Positions 26,301 through 34,720 of a DNA stretch of 64,000 nucleotides are shown here, in pieces. The number at the start of each line of letters is the position of its first letter. The first letter of the stretch is position 1. Under the pieces are notes generated by a model. The model searched no databases. It was not told the origin of the DNA and saw only the letters and a list, made by a program, of their open reading frames with translations. Position numbers and translations under genes: made by a program. Location: positions 1 to 64,000 of the forward strand of contig NZ_JANFAK020000001.1 in assembly GCF_024721315.2 (NCBI RefSeq), written 5' to 3'. Source of the DNA: Streptomyces sp. Isolate_45 (GTDB lineage Bacteria; Actinomycetota; Actinomycetes; Streptomycetales; Streptomycetaceae).

Positions 26301-26883
26301 GCGGGAACACGTCCAGGATGCCGCCGCGCACTGCGAACTCGCCGCGCTTCTCGACCAGCTCGACGCGCGCGTACGCGGCCGCCGCGAGGGCGGCGGTGAT
26401 CTCGCCGAGGTCGGCGTTCTGCCCCTGCCTCAGGCTGACGGGGACCAGGTCGCCGAGGCCCTTGACCTGCGGCTGGAGTACGGAGCGGATCGGTGCGACG
26501 ACCACCGAGACGGGCCCTGCGGCCGGGTCGTCCGCGCTCGGGTGGGCGAGCCTGCGCAGGACGGCGATGCGGCGGCCGACGGTGTCGCTGCGCGGGCTGA
26601 GCCGTTCGTGGGGCAGCGTCTCCCAGGAGGGGTAGTCCACCACCCCGTCCGGCGGCAGCAGCGAGCGCAGCGCCGCGGCCAGGTCCTCCGCCTCGCGCCC
26701 GGTGGCCGTCACGGCGAGGACCGTCCGCCCGGTGCGCCGGGCCAGCGCGGCGATCGCGAAGGGCCGCGCGGCGGGCGGGCCGACGAGGTCCACGTGCATC
26801 CGGTTGCCGTCCCCGGCCGCGGTGACCGCCTCTGTGAGGGCGGGATCCCGGGTGACGGCGTCGAGCAGTCCGTGCAGGCTCAT
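23350..26883 (-). CDS. mfd: Transcription-repair coupling factor
   Basis: The 1177-aa helicase releases RNA polymerase stalled at DNA lesions and recruits UvrA. In order it has a UvrB-like N-terminal region, an RNA-polymerase interaction domain (about 480-560; GDYIVHEAHGVGRYVEM) and a RecG-like motor. The motor has Walker A GDVGYGKTEIA, DEEQRFGVEHKEQL, SATPIPRTLEMA, TIVESGIDISNANTL and QLRGRVGRG. A C-terminal TRCF domain ends ELLAWTGEFLTTILGS. Length and motif order are standard. The ATG at MSLHGLLDAV has GGAAAG upstream; the longer frame is spurious. It is a housekeeping gene near mazG and the ABC genes, as in other Streptomyces. Confidence 0.97.
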   Translation of the reverse strand: MSLHGLLDAVTRDPALTEAVTAAGDGNRMHVDLVGPPAARPFAIAALARRTGRTVLAVTATGREAEDLAAALRSLLPPDGVVDYPSWETLPHERLSPRSDTVGRRIAVLRRLAHPSADDPAAGPVSVVVAPIRSVLQPQVKGLGDLVPVSLRQGQNADLGEITAALAAAAYARVELVEKRGEFAVRGGILDVFPPTEEHPLRVEFWGDDVEEIRYFKVADQRSLEIAEHGLWAPPCRELLLTDEVRGRAAALAELHPELGELLDRIAEGIAVEGMESLAPVLVDDMELLIDVLPAGAMAVVCDPERVRTRASDLVATSQEFLMASWAATAGGGEAPIDVGAASLRGIADVREHARELGMMWWSVSPFAADEDTVGGDTLKLGMHAPEAYRGDTARALADTKGWLADGWRTVYLTEGHGPAARTVEVLGGEGIAARLESGLAKLEPSIVHVACGSLDNGFVDPALKLAVLTETDLTGQRTATKDLGRMPTRRRKSVDPLTLEVGDYIVHEAHGVGRYVEMVQRTVQGATREYLLVEYAPAKRGQPGDRLYIPTDQLEQVTKYVGGEAPTLHRLGGADWTKTKARAKKAVKEIAADLIKLYSARMAAPGHTFGPDTPWQRELEDAFPYAETPDQLTTIAEVKEDMEKSVPMDRLICGDVGYGKTEIAVRAAFKAVQDGKQVAVLVPTTLLVQQHFGTFSERYAQFPVIVKALSRFQSETESKATLEGLKEGSVDLVIGTHRLFSQETKFKDLGLVIVDEEQRFGVEHKEQLKKLRANVDVLTMSATPIPRTLEMAVTGIREMSTITTPPEERHPVLTFVGPYEEKQIGAAIRRELLREGQCFYIHNRVESIDRAAAKLREIVPEARIATAHGQMSEQALEQVVVDFWEKKFDVLVSTTIVESGIDISNANTLIVERGDNFGLSQLHQLRGRVGRGRERGYAYFLYPPEKPLTETAHERLATIAQHTEMGAGMYVAMKDLEIRGAGNLLGGEQSGHIAGVGFDLYIRMVGEAVADYRAAVEGGVEEEPPLEVKIELPVDAHVPHDYAPGERLRLQAYRSIAAANSEADVKAVREELTDRYGKLPEPVENLLLVAGLRMLARACGVGDITLQGPNIRFGPVELRESQELRLKRLYPGTVLKPATSQVLVPRPKTARVGGKPLVGRELLAWTGEFLTTILGS

Positions 26884-27148
26884 GAAGGGGGCTTTCCGTC
26901 CGGTGACGAGTTCGTCCGTGGGCAGGGGGAAGAGCAGGGTCGGGGCGGGTGCGGCGCGGGTACGGGCAACGCGAAGGACCCGACACGTGAACGGGCCGGG
27001 GGTTCCCACCCTACGCCCGCCCGCCCCTCCACCACCGTCCCCCACCGGGGCGCGGCCCGCCCGTCCGGCGCCGCCCGGGGGTTTCCGGCCACGGCCGAAA
27101 CGGGGGGCCGGAGCCCGGTCCGTCCGACCGGAATGACAATCTGGACGT

Positions 27149-28636
27149 ATGTCCATATCCGGGAGTCCGACGACGGCCGGGGCGCCCTCGGCGACCCCGG
27201 CCCCGCCCCGCGTCCCGGTCGTTCCCGGGCCGCGCCGGGCCGTACGGGGGCCGTCGGCCGTGCGGAAGCCGGGGCCGGCCGCGTTCCGCACCGGCCGGGA
27301 CGCGTGGCTCCTCGCCGCCGCGCTGTTCCTCGCGTACGCCGTGCTGTCCGTGTCGCGCCACCGGCGCATGGAGACCCTGTCCTGGGACCTGGGCATCTTC
27401 GAGCAGGCCGTCCGGGCCTACGCCTGGCTCCGGCCGCCGGTGGTCGACCTGAAGGGGCCGGGCGCCCTCGTGCTCGGCGATCACTTCAGCCCGGTCATCG
27501 CCCTGATCGCCCCCCTCTACCGGGCGTTCCCCACCCCGGTCACCCTCCTCGTCGTGCAGGCGGCGCTGTTCGCGGTGTCCGCGGTGCCCGTCACCCGGGC
27601 CGCGGCCCGGTTCCTCGGGCCGGCCCGGGGGCTCGCGCTCGGCGCCGCGTACGGGTTGTCGTGGGGGATCCAGCGAGCCGTCGAGTTCGACTTCCACGAG
27701 ATCTGCTTCGCGGTCCCGCTGCTCGCCTTCGCCCTGGAGGCGCTGGTCGCCCGCCGGTGGTGGGCCGCGCTGGGCTGGGGGCTGCCGCTGCTGCTGGTCA
27801 AGGAGGACCTCGGGGTCACCCTCGCCGCCCTGGCCCTGGTGGTCGCCTGGCGCGCCCGGCGGACCGACCGGTGGGCCGCGCGGGCCGCGGTCGCGGTGGC
27901 CGTCCTCGGGGCGCTGGCCGCCGTCCTGGTGTTCACCGTCGTGATCCCCGCCTTCGCCGCCGACGGCTACGCCTACTGGGACAAGCTCGACGGCGCGGGC
28001 CCCGGCCCCCTCGACGGGCTCGGCACCAAGCTCTCCACCCTCGCCTGGGTCCTCGTCCCCACCACGGGGCTGCTCGCGCTGCGCTCCCCGCTGCTGCTGG
28101 TCGCCGCGCCGACGCTGGGCTGGCGGTTCCTGTCCGGCGACGAGCACTACTGGTCCACCGACTGGCACTACAGCGCGGTCCTGATGCCGATCGCCGCCCT
28201 CGCCCTGGCCGACGCCCTCGACGCCTCCCGGCGGTCGCCCCGCCCCTGGCTGCGCGCGTACTCCCTCCAGCTGCCCGCCGCACTGCTCGCGGCCGGCCTC
28301 GCGCTGAGCGCGACCACCCTGCCCCTGGCCCGGCTCGGGGAGGCCTCCACGTACGAGCGACCCGCCCGGGTCGGGGCGGTCGAGCGGCTCCTCGCCCGGA
28401 TCCCGAACGGCGCGAGCGTGGAGAGCGACATCGCGCCGATCACCCGACTGACCTCGCGCTGCCGGGTGTTCTGGATCGGCGACACCAAGGGCGTCCTGCC
28501 CGACTACGTCGTCTACGACAACGCCTCCGGCTGGGCCGGCGAGGACCCGGTCGGCTACGCCCGGCAGTTGCACCCGGACGCCCGCTTCACGCTGGTGGGC
28601 ACCGCCCGGGGAACGGTCGTCCTGCGCCGGATCTGA
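27149..28636 (+). CDS. DUF2079 integral membrane protein
   Basis: The 495-aa product has about ten TM helices. It matches DUF2079, related to the GT-C glycosyltransferase fold. Signatures are SWDLGIFEQAVRAYA (the acidic motif near residue 80), GDHFSPVIALIAPLYR, EFDFHEICFAVPLLAFALEA and KEDLGVTLAALAL. The hydrophilic C-terminal part after residue about 390 carries VESDIAPITRLTSRCRVFW. Substrate and role are unknown; the Asp and Glu in the extracytoplasmic loops are the likely catalytic positions. It is divergent from mfd across 265 bp, in which no clear promoter could be fixed. Confidence 0.85.
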   Translation: MSISGSPTTAGAPSATPAPPRVPVVPGPRRAVRGPSAVRKPGPAAFRTGRDAWLLAAALFLAYAVLSVSRHRRMETLSWDLGIFEQAVRAYAWLRPPVVDLKGPGALVLGDHFSPVIALIAPLYRAFPTPVTLLVVQAALFAVSAVPVTRAAARFLGPARGLALGAAYGLSWGIQRAVEFDFHEICFAVPLLAFALEALVARRWWAALGWGLPLLLVKEDLGVTLAALALVVAWRARRTDRWAARAAVAVAVLGALAAVLVFTVVIPAFAADGYAYWDKLDGAGPGPLDGLGTKLSTLAWVLVPTTGLLALRSPLLLVAAPTLGWRFLSGDEHYWSTDWHYSAVLMPIAALALADALDASRRSPRPWLRAYSLQLPAALLAAGLALSATTLPLARLGEASTYERPARVGAVERLLARIPNGASVESDIAPITRLTSRCRVFWIGDTKGVLPDYVVYDNASGWAGEDPVGYARQLHPDARFTLVGTARGTVVLRRI

Positions 28637-28692
28637 GCGATCCCGCCCCGGCGCCCGCCCCGCCCCCGCCCCGGTGCCCCCTGGCACGACGC

Positions 28693-28726
28693 CGCCCCGG
28701 GCCGCCCTTTCGGGCTGCCCGGGGCG
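28693..28726. terminator. Bidirectional hairpin terminator
   Basis: CGCCCCGGGC and GCCCGGGGCG enclose an inner hairpin (GCCC-TTT-CGGGC), giving an extended stem between the DUF2079 gene and the ABC permease gene, which converge here. Confidence 0.75.
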
Positions 28727-28755
28727 ACGTCCCCCCGTACGACCGTCCGGCGGGG

Positions 28756-31332
28756 TTACTCGCCGGAGATCGCGTTCAGTACGTTCATCCGCCCCGCCCG
28801 GAAGGCCGGTACCAGTGCGGCGAACAGGCCCACCAGGGCCGATGCGGCGAACACCCCGAGGATGGTCGGCCACGGGATCTCCAGGACCTTCAGGCCCTCC
28901 AGGGCCAGCAGCTGCTGCGCGGCGGCGCCCCAGCCCATGCCCAGTCCGAGGCCCAGCAGGGCGCCGAAGAGGGCGATGACCACCGACTCCAGGCGGATCA
29001 TGCGGCGCAGCTGGCGGCGGGAGAGGCCGATGGCGCGCATCAGGCCGATCTCGCGGGTCCGCTCGACGACCGAGAGGGCCAGTGTGTTCACGACGCCGAG
29101 GATCGCGACGACGATGGCGAGGCCGAGGAGGCCGTAGACCATGTTCAGCAGCTGGCCGACCTGGTCCTTCAGGGCCTGCTTGTAGTCGGCCTGGTTGCGG
29201 ACGGTGTACTGCGGGTACTCCGCGAGGGCCTTCTTGACCTCGGCGTACGCGGTCCCGGCCTGGCCGTCCTTGGCGGTGGCCAGCAGCATGAACGGGCGCG
29301 GCATCCGGTCGGCCGGGACGGAGGCCTCGGCGAGGGCGGTGCTGATGTACTTCATGCCCTTGTCGAGGTTGCCCTCGTCGCTGGTGATGGCCGCGACCTT
29401 GAGCTTGAGCGTCTTCCCGCCGTCGAAGGCGACCGTCAGCTCGTCACCGAGCTTGACGCGGTGCGCGTCGGCGTAGATCGAGCCGACGCCGATCGCGTCC
29501 TTGCCGTAGGCCGCCGCGTGCTCGCCGGCCACCATCTTGCGCCGGAGGTCCTTGGCGTAGGTGGGGTCGGTGGCGCCGAGGCCCACGGCCTCGGTGGTCC
29601 CGTCCGGCGCGGTGATCCTCGCCGGGATCTCCCGGTAGGCGGTGACGTGGTCGAGGCGCGGGTTGGCGCGCATGGCCTGCTCGGCCTGCGGCATGACCGG
29701 CTGTCCGGTCTCGGAGCTGACGATGTAGTCCGCGCCGACCGACTTGTCGAGTTCGTCGGTGGCCGAGGCCACCATCGAGGAGCCGACGACCGAGAGGCAG
29801 GCGACGAGCGCCAGCCCGATCATCAGGGCGGCGGCGGTGGCGCCGGTGCGGCGCGGGTTGCGCAGGGCGTTGCGTTCGGCGAGCCGGCCGACGGAGCCGA
29901 AGGGCCGCAGGACCGCTCCGGAGAGCACCCGCACCACGCCCGCCGCGAGCAGCGGGCCGATGACGATGAAGCCGATGAGCGTGAACACCACGCCGACGCC
30001 GAGCCACAGCGAGCCGGCCGAGGCCTTCTCGGCGGCCGTGGCGAGGAACAGGCCCGCGCCTCCGATGCCGGTGAGGACGAGGCCGAGGACGGCCCGGACG
30101 ATGCCGGCCTTGCGGTCACCGGGGGTGCCGGCGTCGCGCAGGGCGGCCATCGGGGAGACCTTGCCGGCCCGGCGGCCGGGGACGTAGGCGGCGACGACGG
30201 TGACGACGACGCCGAGGAGGATGCCGACGACCGGGGTGGTCCAGGCGATGGTCAGGTCGTCGGTCGACAGCTCCATGCCCATCTGGCCCATGAGCTTCAT
30301 GAGGCCCACGGCCAGGCCGATGCCCGCGGCGACACCGAGCAGGGAGCCGACGACCCCGAGCAGGAAGGCCTCGACGAGCACTGACCGGTTGATCTGCCCG
30401 CGGTCGGCGCCGATGGCGCGCATCAGGCCGATCTCGCGGGTGCGCTGGGCGACCAGCATGGAGAAGGTGTTGAAGATCAGGAAGATGCCGACGAGGAAGG
30501 CGATGCCGGCGAAGCCGAGCATCACGTACTTCATGACGTCGAGGAAGGAGCCGACGTCCTTGCGATTGGCGTCCGCGGCCTCCTTGGCGGTCTGGAGCGT
30601 GTAGGCGTCCGCGCCGAGGACCTTGGCGACGTTCTGCTTGAGCCGCTCGTCGCTCACCCCGTCCTTGGCGGTGATGTTGACGTGCGTGAACTCGCCCGGG
30701 GCGCCGAGCAGTCGCTGCTGCGCGGTGGCGGTGTCGAAGTAGACGATCGTGGCGCCCGGGTTGGTCACGGTGAACGCGGCGATGCCGCTGATCCGCGCGC
30801 GGGTGTCGCCGGTGACGGCGATGGTGCGCAGTTCGTCGCCGAGCGCGAGGTGGTGCTTCTTCGCGGTGTCGCTGTCGACCATCATCTCGGTGGGGCCGCG
30901 CGGGGCGTGACCGGAGGTGATCTTCATGGACTTGAGCTCGTTGTCGTTCCAGTTGCCCGCGATGGTCGGGGCGCCGGTGGTCGAGCCCATGTTCTCGTTC
31001 TTGGCGTTGACCACGGTGACGGCCATGGACAGGACGCCGCCCTGAGCGCCCTTGACGCCCTCGGCCTTCGCGGCCCGGTCGACGACCGAGGCGTCCAGCG
31101 TCCGGGGCTTGCCGGTGGCGGGGGCCTCCTCCCCGGCGACGGCCTCCTTGGGACTGACCGTGACGTTGGAGTTGGTGACGGCGAAGAGCTTGTCGAAGGT
31201 GGTGTTCATCGTGTCGGTGAACACCAGGGTCCCGCACACGAAGGCGACGGACAGCAGTACGGCGATGGCGGAGAGCGCCATGCGCCCCTTGTGCGCGACG
31301 AAGTTGCGCCGCGCGGTCTTCATGACGGTCAC
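28756..31332 (-). CDS. ABC transporter permease, FtsX/MacB type
   Basis: The 858-aa product has an N-terminal TM helix (GRMALSAIAVLLSVAFVCGT), an extracytoplasmic MacB-type core (about 40-260), a block of three TM helices with FtsX signatures (LVAQRTREIGLMRAIGADRG), then a second TM/extracytoplasmic/TM copy ending in a second FtsX box (LSVVERTREIGLMRAIGLSR). This tandem FtsX layout is typical of actinobacterial lipoprotein- or antibiotic-handling exporters. The GTG start overlaps the ATPase stop as GTGA; ATG three codons later is the alternative. It forms a complete exporter with the upstream ATPase. The exported molecule cannot be inferred. Confidence 0.92.
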   Translation of the reverse strand: MTVMKTARRNFVAHKGRMALSAIAVLLSVAFVCGTLVFTDTMNTTFDKLFAVTNSNVTVSPKEAVAGEEAPATGKPRTLDASVVDRAAKAEGVKGAQGGVLSMAVTVVNAKNENMGSTTGAPTIAGNWNDNELKSMKITSGHAPRGPTEMMVDSDTAKKHHLALGDELRTIAVTGDTRARISGIAAFTVTNPGATIVYFDTATAQQRLLGAPGEFTHVNITAKDGVSDERLKQNVAKVLGADAYTLQTAKEAADANRKDVGSFLDVMKYVMLGFAGIAFLVGIFLIFNTFSMLVAQRTREIGLMRAIGADRGQINRSVLVEAFLLGVVGSLLGVAAGIGLAVGLMKLMGQMGMELSTDDLTIAWTTPVVGILLGVVVTVVAAYVPGRRAGKVSPMAALRDAGTPGDRKAGIVRAVLGLVLTGIGGAGLFLATAAEKASAGSLWLGVGVVFTLIGFIVIGPLLAAGVVRVLSGAVLRPFGSVGRLAERNALRNPRRTGATAAALMIGLALVACLSVVGSSMVASATDELDKSVGADYIVSSETGQPVMPQAEQAMRANPRLDHVTAYREIPARITAPDGTTEAVGLGATDPTYAKDLRRKMVAGEHAAAYGKDAIGVGSIYADAHRVKLGDELTVAFDGGKTLKLKVAAITSDEGNLDKGMKYISTALAEASVPADRMPRPFMLLATAKDGQAGTAYAEVKKALAEYPQYTVRNQADYKQALKDQVGQLLNMVYGLLGLAIVVAILGVVNTLALSVVERTREIGLMRAIGLSRRQLRRMIRLESVVIALFGALLGLGLGMGWGAAAQQLLALEGLKVLEIPWPTILGVFAASALVGLFAALVPAFRAGRMNVLNAISGE

Positions 31333-32117
31333 GAGGTCCGCCCGCGCGCGTCGAAGTCCTTCATGCGGTCCAGGACCTGGTCCGCGGTGGGCCCGTACAT
31401 CTCGTCGACGATCCGGCCGTCGGCGAGGAAGATGACGCGGTCCGCGTAGGAGGCGGCGACCGGGTCGTGCGTGACCATGACGATGGTCTGGCCGAGCTCG
31501 TCCACGGACTGGCGCAGGAACCCGAGGACTTCGGCGCCGGCGCGGGAGTCGAGGTTTCCGGTCGGCTCGTCGCCGAAGATGATCGCCGGGCGGGCGGCGA
31601 GGGCGCGGGCCACGGCGACGCGCTGCTGCTGTCCGCCGGAGAGTTCGGTCGGGCGGTGCTTGAGGCGGCCCGCGAGACCCACGGTGTCCACGACCCGGTC
31701 CAGCCACTGCGGGTCCGGCTTGCGGCCCGCGATGTCCATGGGGAGCGTGATGTTCTCCAGGGCGTTGAGCGTGGGGAGCAGGTTGAAGGCCTGGAAGATG
31801 AAGCCGATGCGGTCGCGGCGCAGCTGGGTGAGCTTCTTGTCCTTGAGGCCGGTGATCTCGGTCTCGTCGAGGAAGATCTGTCCGCTGGTGACGGTGTCCA
31901 GGCCGGCGAGGCAGTGCATGAGGGTGGACTTGCCGGAGCCGGAGGGGCCCATGATCGCGGTGAACTGGCCGGAGTGGATGTCGACGTCGACCGTGTCGAG
32001 GGCGACGACGCGGGTCTCGCCGGTGCCGTAGGCCTTGACGACCTGGCGCGCCCGGGCCGCGACGGCGCCGTTCCCCCCGGTACTCCCGTGCCTGGTTTCG
32101 GTCATCGCGGTTGTCAC
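31329..32117 (-). CDS. ABC transporter ATP-binding protein (MacB/LolD type)
   Basis: The 262-aa ATPase has Walker A MGPSGSGKSTLMHCLAGLD, signature LSGGQQQRVAVARAL, Walker B AIIFGDEPTGNLD and the H-loop VMVTHDP. The sequence QAFNLLPTLNALENI is the Q-loop region of MacB/LolD/FtsE-like ATPases that work with FtsX-fold permeases. The GTG at 32117 (VTTAMTETRH) was kept; an internal ATG four codons on is equally possible. It is the first gene of a two-gene operon with the permease. Confidence 0.95.
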   Translation of the reverse strand: MTTAMTETRHGSTGGNGAVAARARQVVKAYGTGETRVVALDTVDVDIHSGQFTAIMGPSGSGKSTLMHCLAGLDTVTSGQIFLDETEITGLKDKKLTQLRRDRIGFIFQAFNLLPTLNALENITLPMDIAGRKPDPQWLDRVVDTVGLAGRLKHRPTELSGGQQQRVAVARALAARPAIIFGDEPTGNLDSRAGAEVLGFLRQSVDELGQTIVMVTHDPVAASYADRVIFLADGRIVDEMYGPTADQVLDRMKDFDARGRTS

Positions 32118-32463
32118 GGTGTTCTCCCCTGTTCGCTGCGCGCCCGGTGCGCGCTGGTGCGTGCGTGCGTCGCCGTCGTGAAGTCTGTGGTGCGGGGGGT
32201 GTCCGGCGCGCTGGTGCCCATCGCCGTATCCACCGGGGGGTTAACCCCACCCCCGCTACCCCGCTCGTATGACTCAGTTAAGGACGCGGCGGGACGTTCG
32301 GCCTCATCCGCCGGGACGAACGTTCCCTGGCCCGTTGGGGGGAGCGACCCCTAGGGGATCCGGGCCCCCCGGCCCGCCCGGGGTGAGGGATACCGCCGGA
32401 CACACCCCTGGTGAGAAGGTGTTCTCCGCGTCCGGGTGCCGGGGGCACACAGGGGGAGGCGGC
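32118..32463. other. Divergent intergenic region (ABC exporter / MFS exporter)
   Basis: This 346-bp stretch has no gene. It holds a perfect 12-bp palindrome GGGGTTAACCCC (32237-32248) and a GAACGTTC palindrome near 32318, both placed as possible operators for the two divergent exporters. A TTAACTGAGTCATACGAG block on the minus strand looks AT-rich enough to be the ABC promoter, but no clear -35/-10 pair was fixed. No regulator gene is adjacent. Confidence 0.4.
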
Positions 32464-34071
32464 GTGGTGGCGGCGGAGGGGAACCAGGGGGAGACCCCCG
32501 TGGAGGACGGGACGGACCCCCTCGGAGGAAACGTTTCCGCCAATCGGTCGGGCCGCCGCGACAAGCCTGTGGACGGGCGTCCGGAGGGACGTCCGCCGAC
32601 CCGCGTGGTCATCTCGCTGATGCTGAGCATGGCCCTGGTCGCCCTCGACACCACGATCGTCTCCACCGCGGTCCCGCAGATCGTCGGCGACCTCGGCGGG
32701 TTCTCCGTCTTCTCCTGGCTGTTCTCGGGCTACCTCCTCGCCGTCACCGTCACCCTCCCCGTGTACGGGAAGCTGAGCGACACCTTCGGCCGCAAGCCCG
32801 TCCTCCTCTTCGGCACGGCCCTGTTCCTCGTCGGCTCCGTCCTGTGCGCGTCCGCCTGGAACATGGCCGCGCTCATCGCCTTCCGGATCGTCCAGGGGCT
32901 GGGCGGCGGCGCGCTCCAGAGCACCGTGCAGACCCTCGCCGCCGACCTGTACCCGCTGAAGGAACGCCCGCGGATCCAGGCCCGGATGACCACGGTCTGG
33001 GCCTCGTCCTCGCTGCTGGGGCCCGCGCTCGGCGGACTGCTCGCGGCGTACGCGGGCTGGCGCTGGACCTTCCTCATCAACGTCCCGCTGGCCGGGCTCG
33101 CCCTGTGGCTCACCGCCCGGCACCTCGTCGAACCCGTACGCTCCCCGGGCCGCCGGGGCCCGGTCGACTGGGCGGGCGCCCTCGGCGTCTTCGCCTGCGG
33201 CGGGGTGCTGCTCTTCGCGCTGGTACAGGGCGGCGTCGCCTGGCCGTGGCTGTCCGCGCCCTCCCTGGCCCTCTTCGCGGCGGCCGCCGGGCTGGCCGCG
33301 GTGGTGGTCCGGGTGGAACGCCGGGCCCAGGAGCCGATCCTGCCCGGGTGGGTGTGGCGGCGGCGCACCATCGCCGCCGTGAACCTGGCCCTGGGCGCGC
33401 TGGGCCTGCTGATGGTCGCCCCGCTGGTGTTCATGCCGACGTACGCCCAGACCGTGCTCGGCCTCGGCCCCGTCGGCGCCGGGTTCGTGATGGCCCTGAT
33501 GACGCTGAGCTGGCCCATCTCGGCCGCGTTCTGCCAGCACGTCTACCGGCGCATCGGCTTCCGCGACACCGCCGTCCTCGGCATCGGGGCGGCCGCGGTG
33601 ATCCTGTTCGCCTTCACGCTGCTCCCCCACCCCGCACGGGCCTGGCAGCCCGCGCTGATCATGCTGCTCTTGGGCTTCGCCCTCGGCTTCTTCCAACTGC
33701 CGTTGATGATCGGCGTGCAGTCCACCGTGGGCTGGGAGGAGCGGGGGACCACCACGGCCTCGGTCCTGTTCTGCCGCACCGTCGGCCAGAGCGTGGGCGC
33801 CGCGCTCCTCGGCGCCGTGGCCAACGCGACGATCGCCGCCCGGCTGGCGGACGCCCCGCTGCCCGGCCTCCCGCAACGGCTGGACGACGTCTCGAAGGCC
33901 CTGGCCGCCCCGGGCTCCCTCCCCGAGGCCACCGCCGCCCACCTGCGCTCGGCGGTCGCCGCCGCCGTCGACCACATCTTCCTCGGCGCGACGGCCGCCG
34001 CCCTCGCCGCGCTGCTGGTCCTCCTGTTGGTCGCGCCCCGCGAGTTCCCCGTCCTGAAGGAACAGGACTGA
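32464..34071 (+). CDS. MFS drug exporter, DHA2 (14-TM) family
   Basis: The 535-aa product is a 14-TM major facilitator, as in EmrB/QacA exporters. Motif C-like and family signatures are LDTTIVSTAVPQIVGDLGG in TM1, GKLSDTFGRKPVLL (motif A) and LGPALGGLLAAYAGWRWTFL in TM5. The hydrophilic N terminus of about 50 residues is Gly/Arg rich. The start is the GTG preceded by AGGGGGAGGCGGC. It should export hydrophobic drugs or a metabolite by proton antiport. No TetR/MarR regulator is next to it; the downstream CGNR regulator gene is convergent and faces another promoter. Confidence 0.93.
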   Translation: MVAAEGNQGETPVEDGTDPLGGNVSANRSGRRDKPVDGRPEGRPPTRVVISLMLSMALVALDTTIVSTAVPQIVGDLGGFSVFSWLFSGYLLAVTVTLPVYGKLSDTFGRKPVLLFGTALFLVGSVLCASAWNMAALIAFRIVQGLGGGALQSTVQTLAADLYPLKERPRIQARMTTVWASSSLLGPALGGLLAAYAGWRWTFLINVPLAGLALWLTARHLVEPVRSPGRRGPVDWAGALGVFACGGVLLFALVQGGVAWPWLSAPSLALFAAAAGLAAVVVRVERRAQEPILPGWVWRRRTIAAVNLALGALGLLMVAPLVFMPTYAQTVLGLGPVGAGFVMALMTLSWPISAAFCQHVYRRIGFRDTAVLGIGAAAVILFAFTLLPHPARAWQPALIMLLLGFALGFFQLPLMIGVQSTVGWEERGTTTASVLFCRTVGQSVGAALLGAVANATIAARLADAPLPGLPQRLDDVSKALAAPGSLPEATAAHLRSAVAAAVDHIFLGATAAALAALLVLLLVAPREFPVLKEQD

Positions 34072-34088
34072 CCCGAAGCGGGCCGCCC

Positions 34089-34640
34089 CTACGCCTCCTT
34101 CCGCTTGGCGTAGTGACGGGCCACCCGGGCCCGGTTTCCGCAGGCCGACGCCACGCACCAGCGCCGCCGCGGGTGCGCCGGCAGGAACAACAGGGCGCAG
34201 TCGTGGGCCTCGCACTCCCGGACCTCCGCCACCCGCGGCCCGGCCAACAGGTCCGCGACGGCCTCCGCGAGCTCCGCCGCGAGCCGCCGACCGGGAGCCG
34301 CGTCCCGGAGCGCGACCGCCTCCAGCCCGCCCCCCTCGACCCACGCCAACTCCCGGTGGGCCGGGGCCCCCGCCAGTGCGGCGTTGAGCACCCGCAGCGC
34401 ACCGTCCGGCGGCCGCTCACCCCGCCGGACGGCCGCCAGCGCCGGGCCGGCGGCCTCCCGCACCGCCCGCACGGCCGCCACCTCGTCCGGTCCCACCTCA
34501 CCCACGGGCACCACCCGCCCCGCCTCCACCTCAAGCCACGCGGCGAGCCCCGCGGGATCGGCGATCAGGTCCCCGACGGTGGGGCGGGTGTTCAGCAGGT
34601 CCAGGGCGAGGTGCTCACCCGTGAGCGGGAAGACGGTCAT
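34089..34640 (-). CDS. CGNR zinc-finger transcription regulator (ABATE domain)
   Basis: The 183-aa product has the N-terminal ABATE-type domain (GEHLALDLLNTRPTVGD) and the C-terminal CGNR zinc finger. The four Cys are in RECEAHDCALLFL and RRWCVASACGNRARV, followed by a basic helix RHYAKRKEA. These stress-type regulators bind DNA through the finger. It is divergent from the hydrolase gene across 80 bp that contains repeated CATTAG/CTAATG half-sites. It probably autoregulates and controls the hydrolase. The ligand is unknown. Confidence 0.88.
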   Translation of the reverse strand: MTVFPLTGEHLALDLLNTRPTVGDLIADPAGLAAWLEVEAGRVVPVGEVGPDEVAAVRAVREAAGPALAAVRRGERPPDGALRVLNAALAGAPAHRELAWVEGGGLEAVALRDAAPGRRLAAELAEAVADLLAGPRVAEVRECEAHDCALLFLPAHPRRRWCVASACGNRARVARHYAKRKEA

Positions 34641-34662
34641 GCACTAACGATACCAACCCCCC

Positions 34663-34719
34663 TTGACCCATTAGAAAACCTGAGCAAAACTAATGCCACC
34701 CAAGCCAACGGAGGCATTA
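34663..34719 (+). promoter_or_regulatory. Candidate promoter with overlapping CATTAG repeats (CGNR operator)
   Basis: TTGACC at 34663-34668 is followed by CATTAG (34669-34674) and its complement CTAATG (34690-34695), 15 bases apart. The second half overlaps TAATGCC (34691-34697), which is inverted as GGCATTA at 34713-34719, just over the GGAGG ribosome site. This places two interlocked inverted repeats over the promoter and start of the hydrolase gene. The CGNR protein is the obvious candidate reader. Confidence 0.5.
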
Positions 34720-34720
34720 C

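Noticed and set aside
23761..30384. 2200-codon open frame across mfd and the ABC permease
   Set aside because: It is antisense to well-supported genes and has no motifs.
32278..34344. 688-codon minus-strand frame over the MFS gene
   Set aside because: Shadow of the 14-TM exporter, with Gly/Arg/Glu-rich low-complexity translation.
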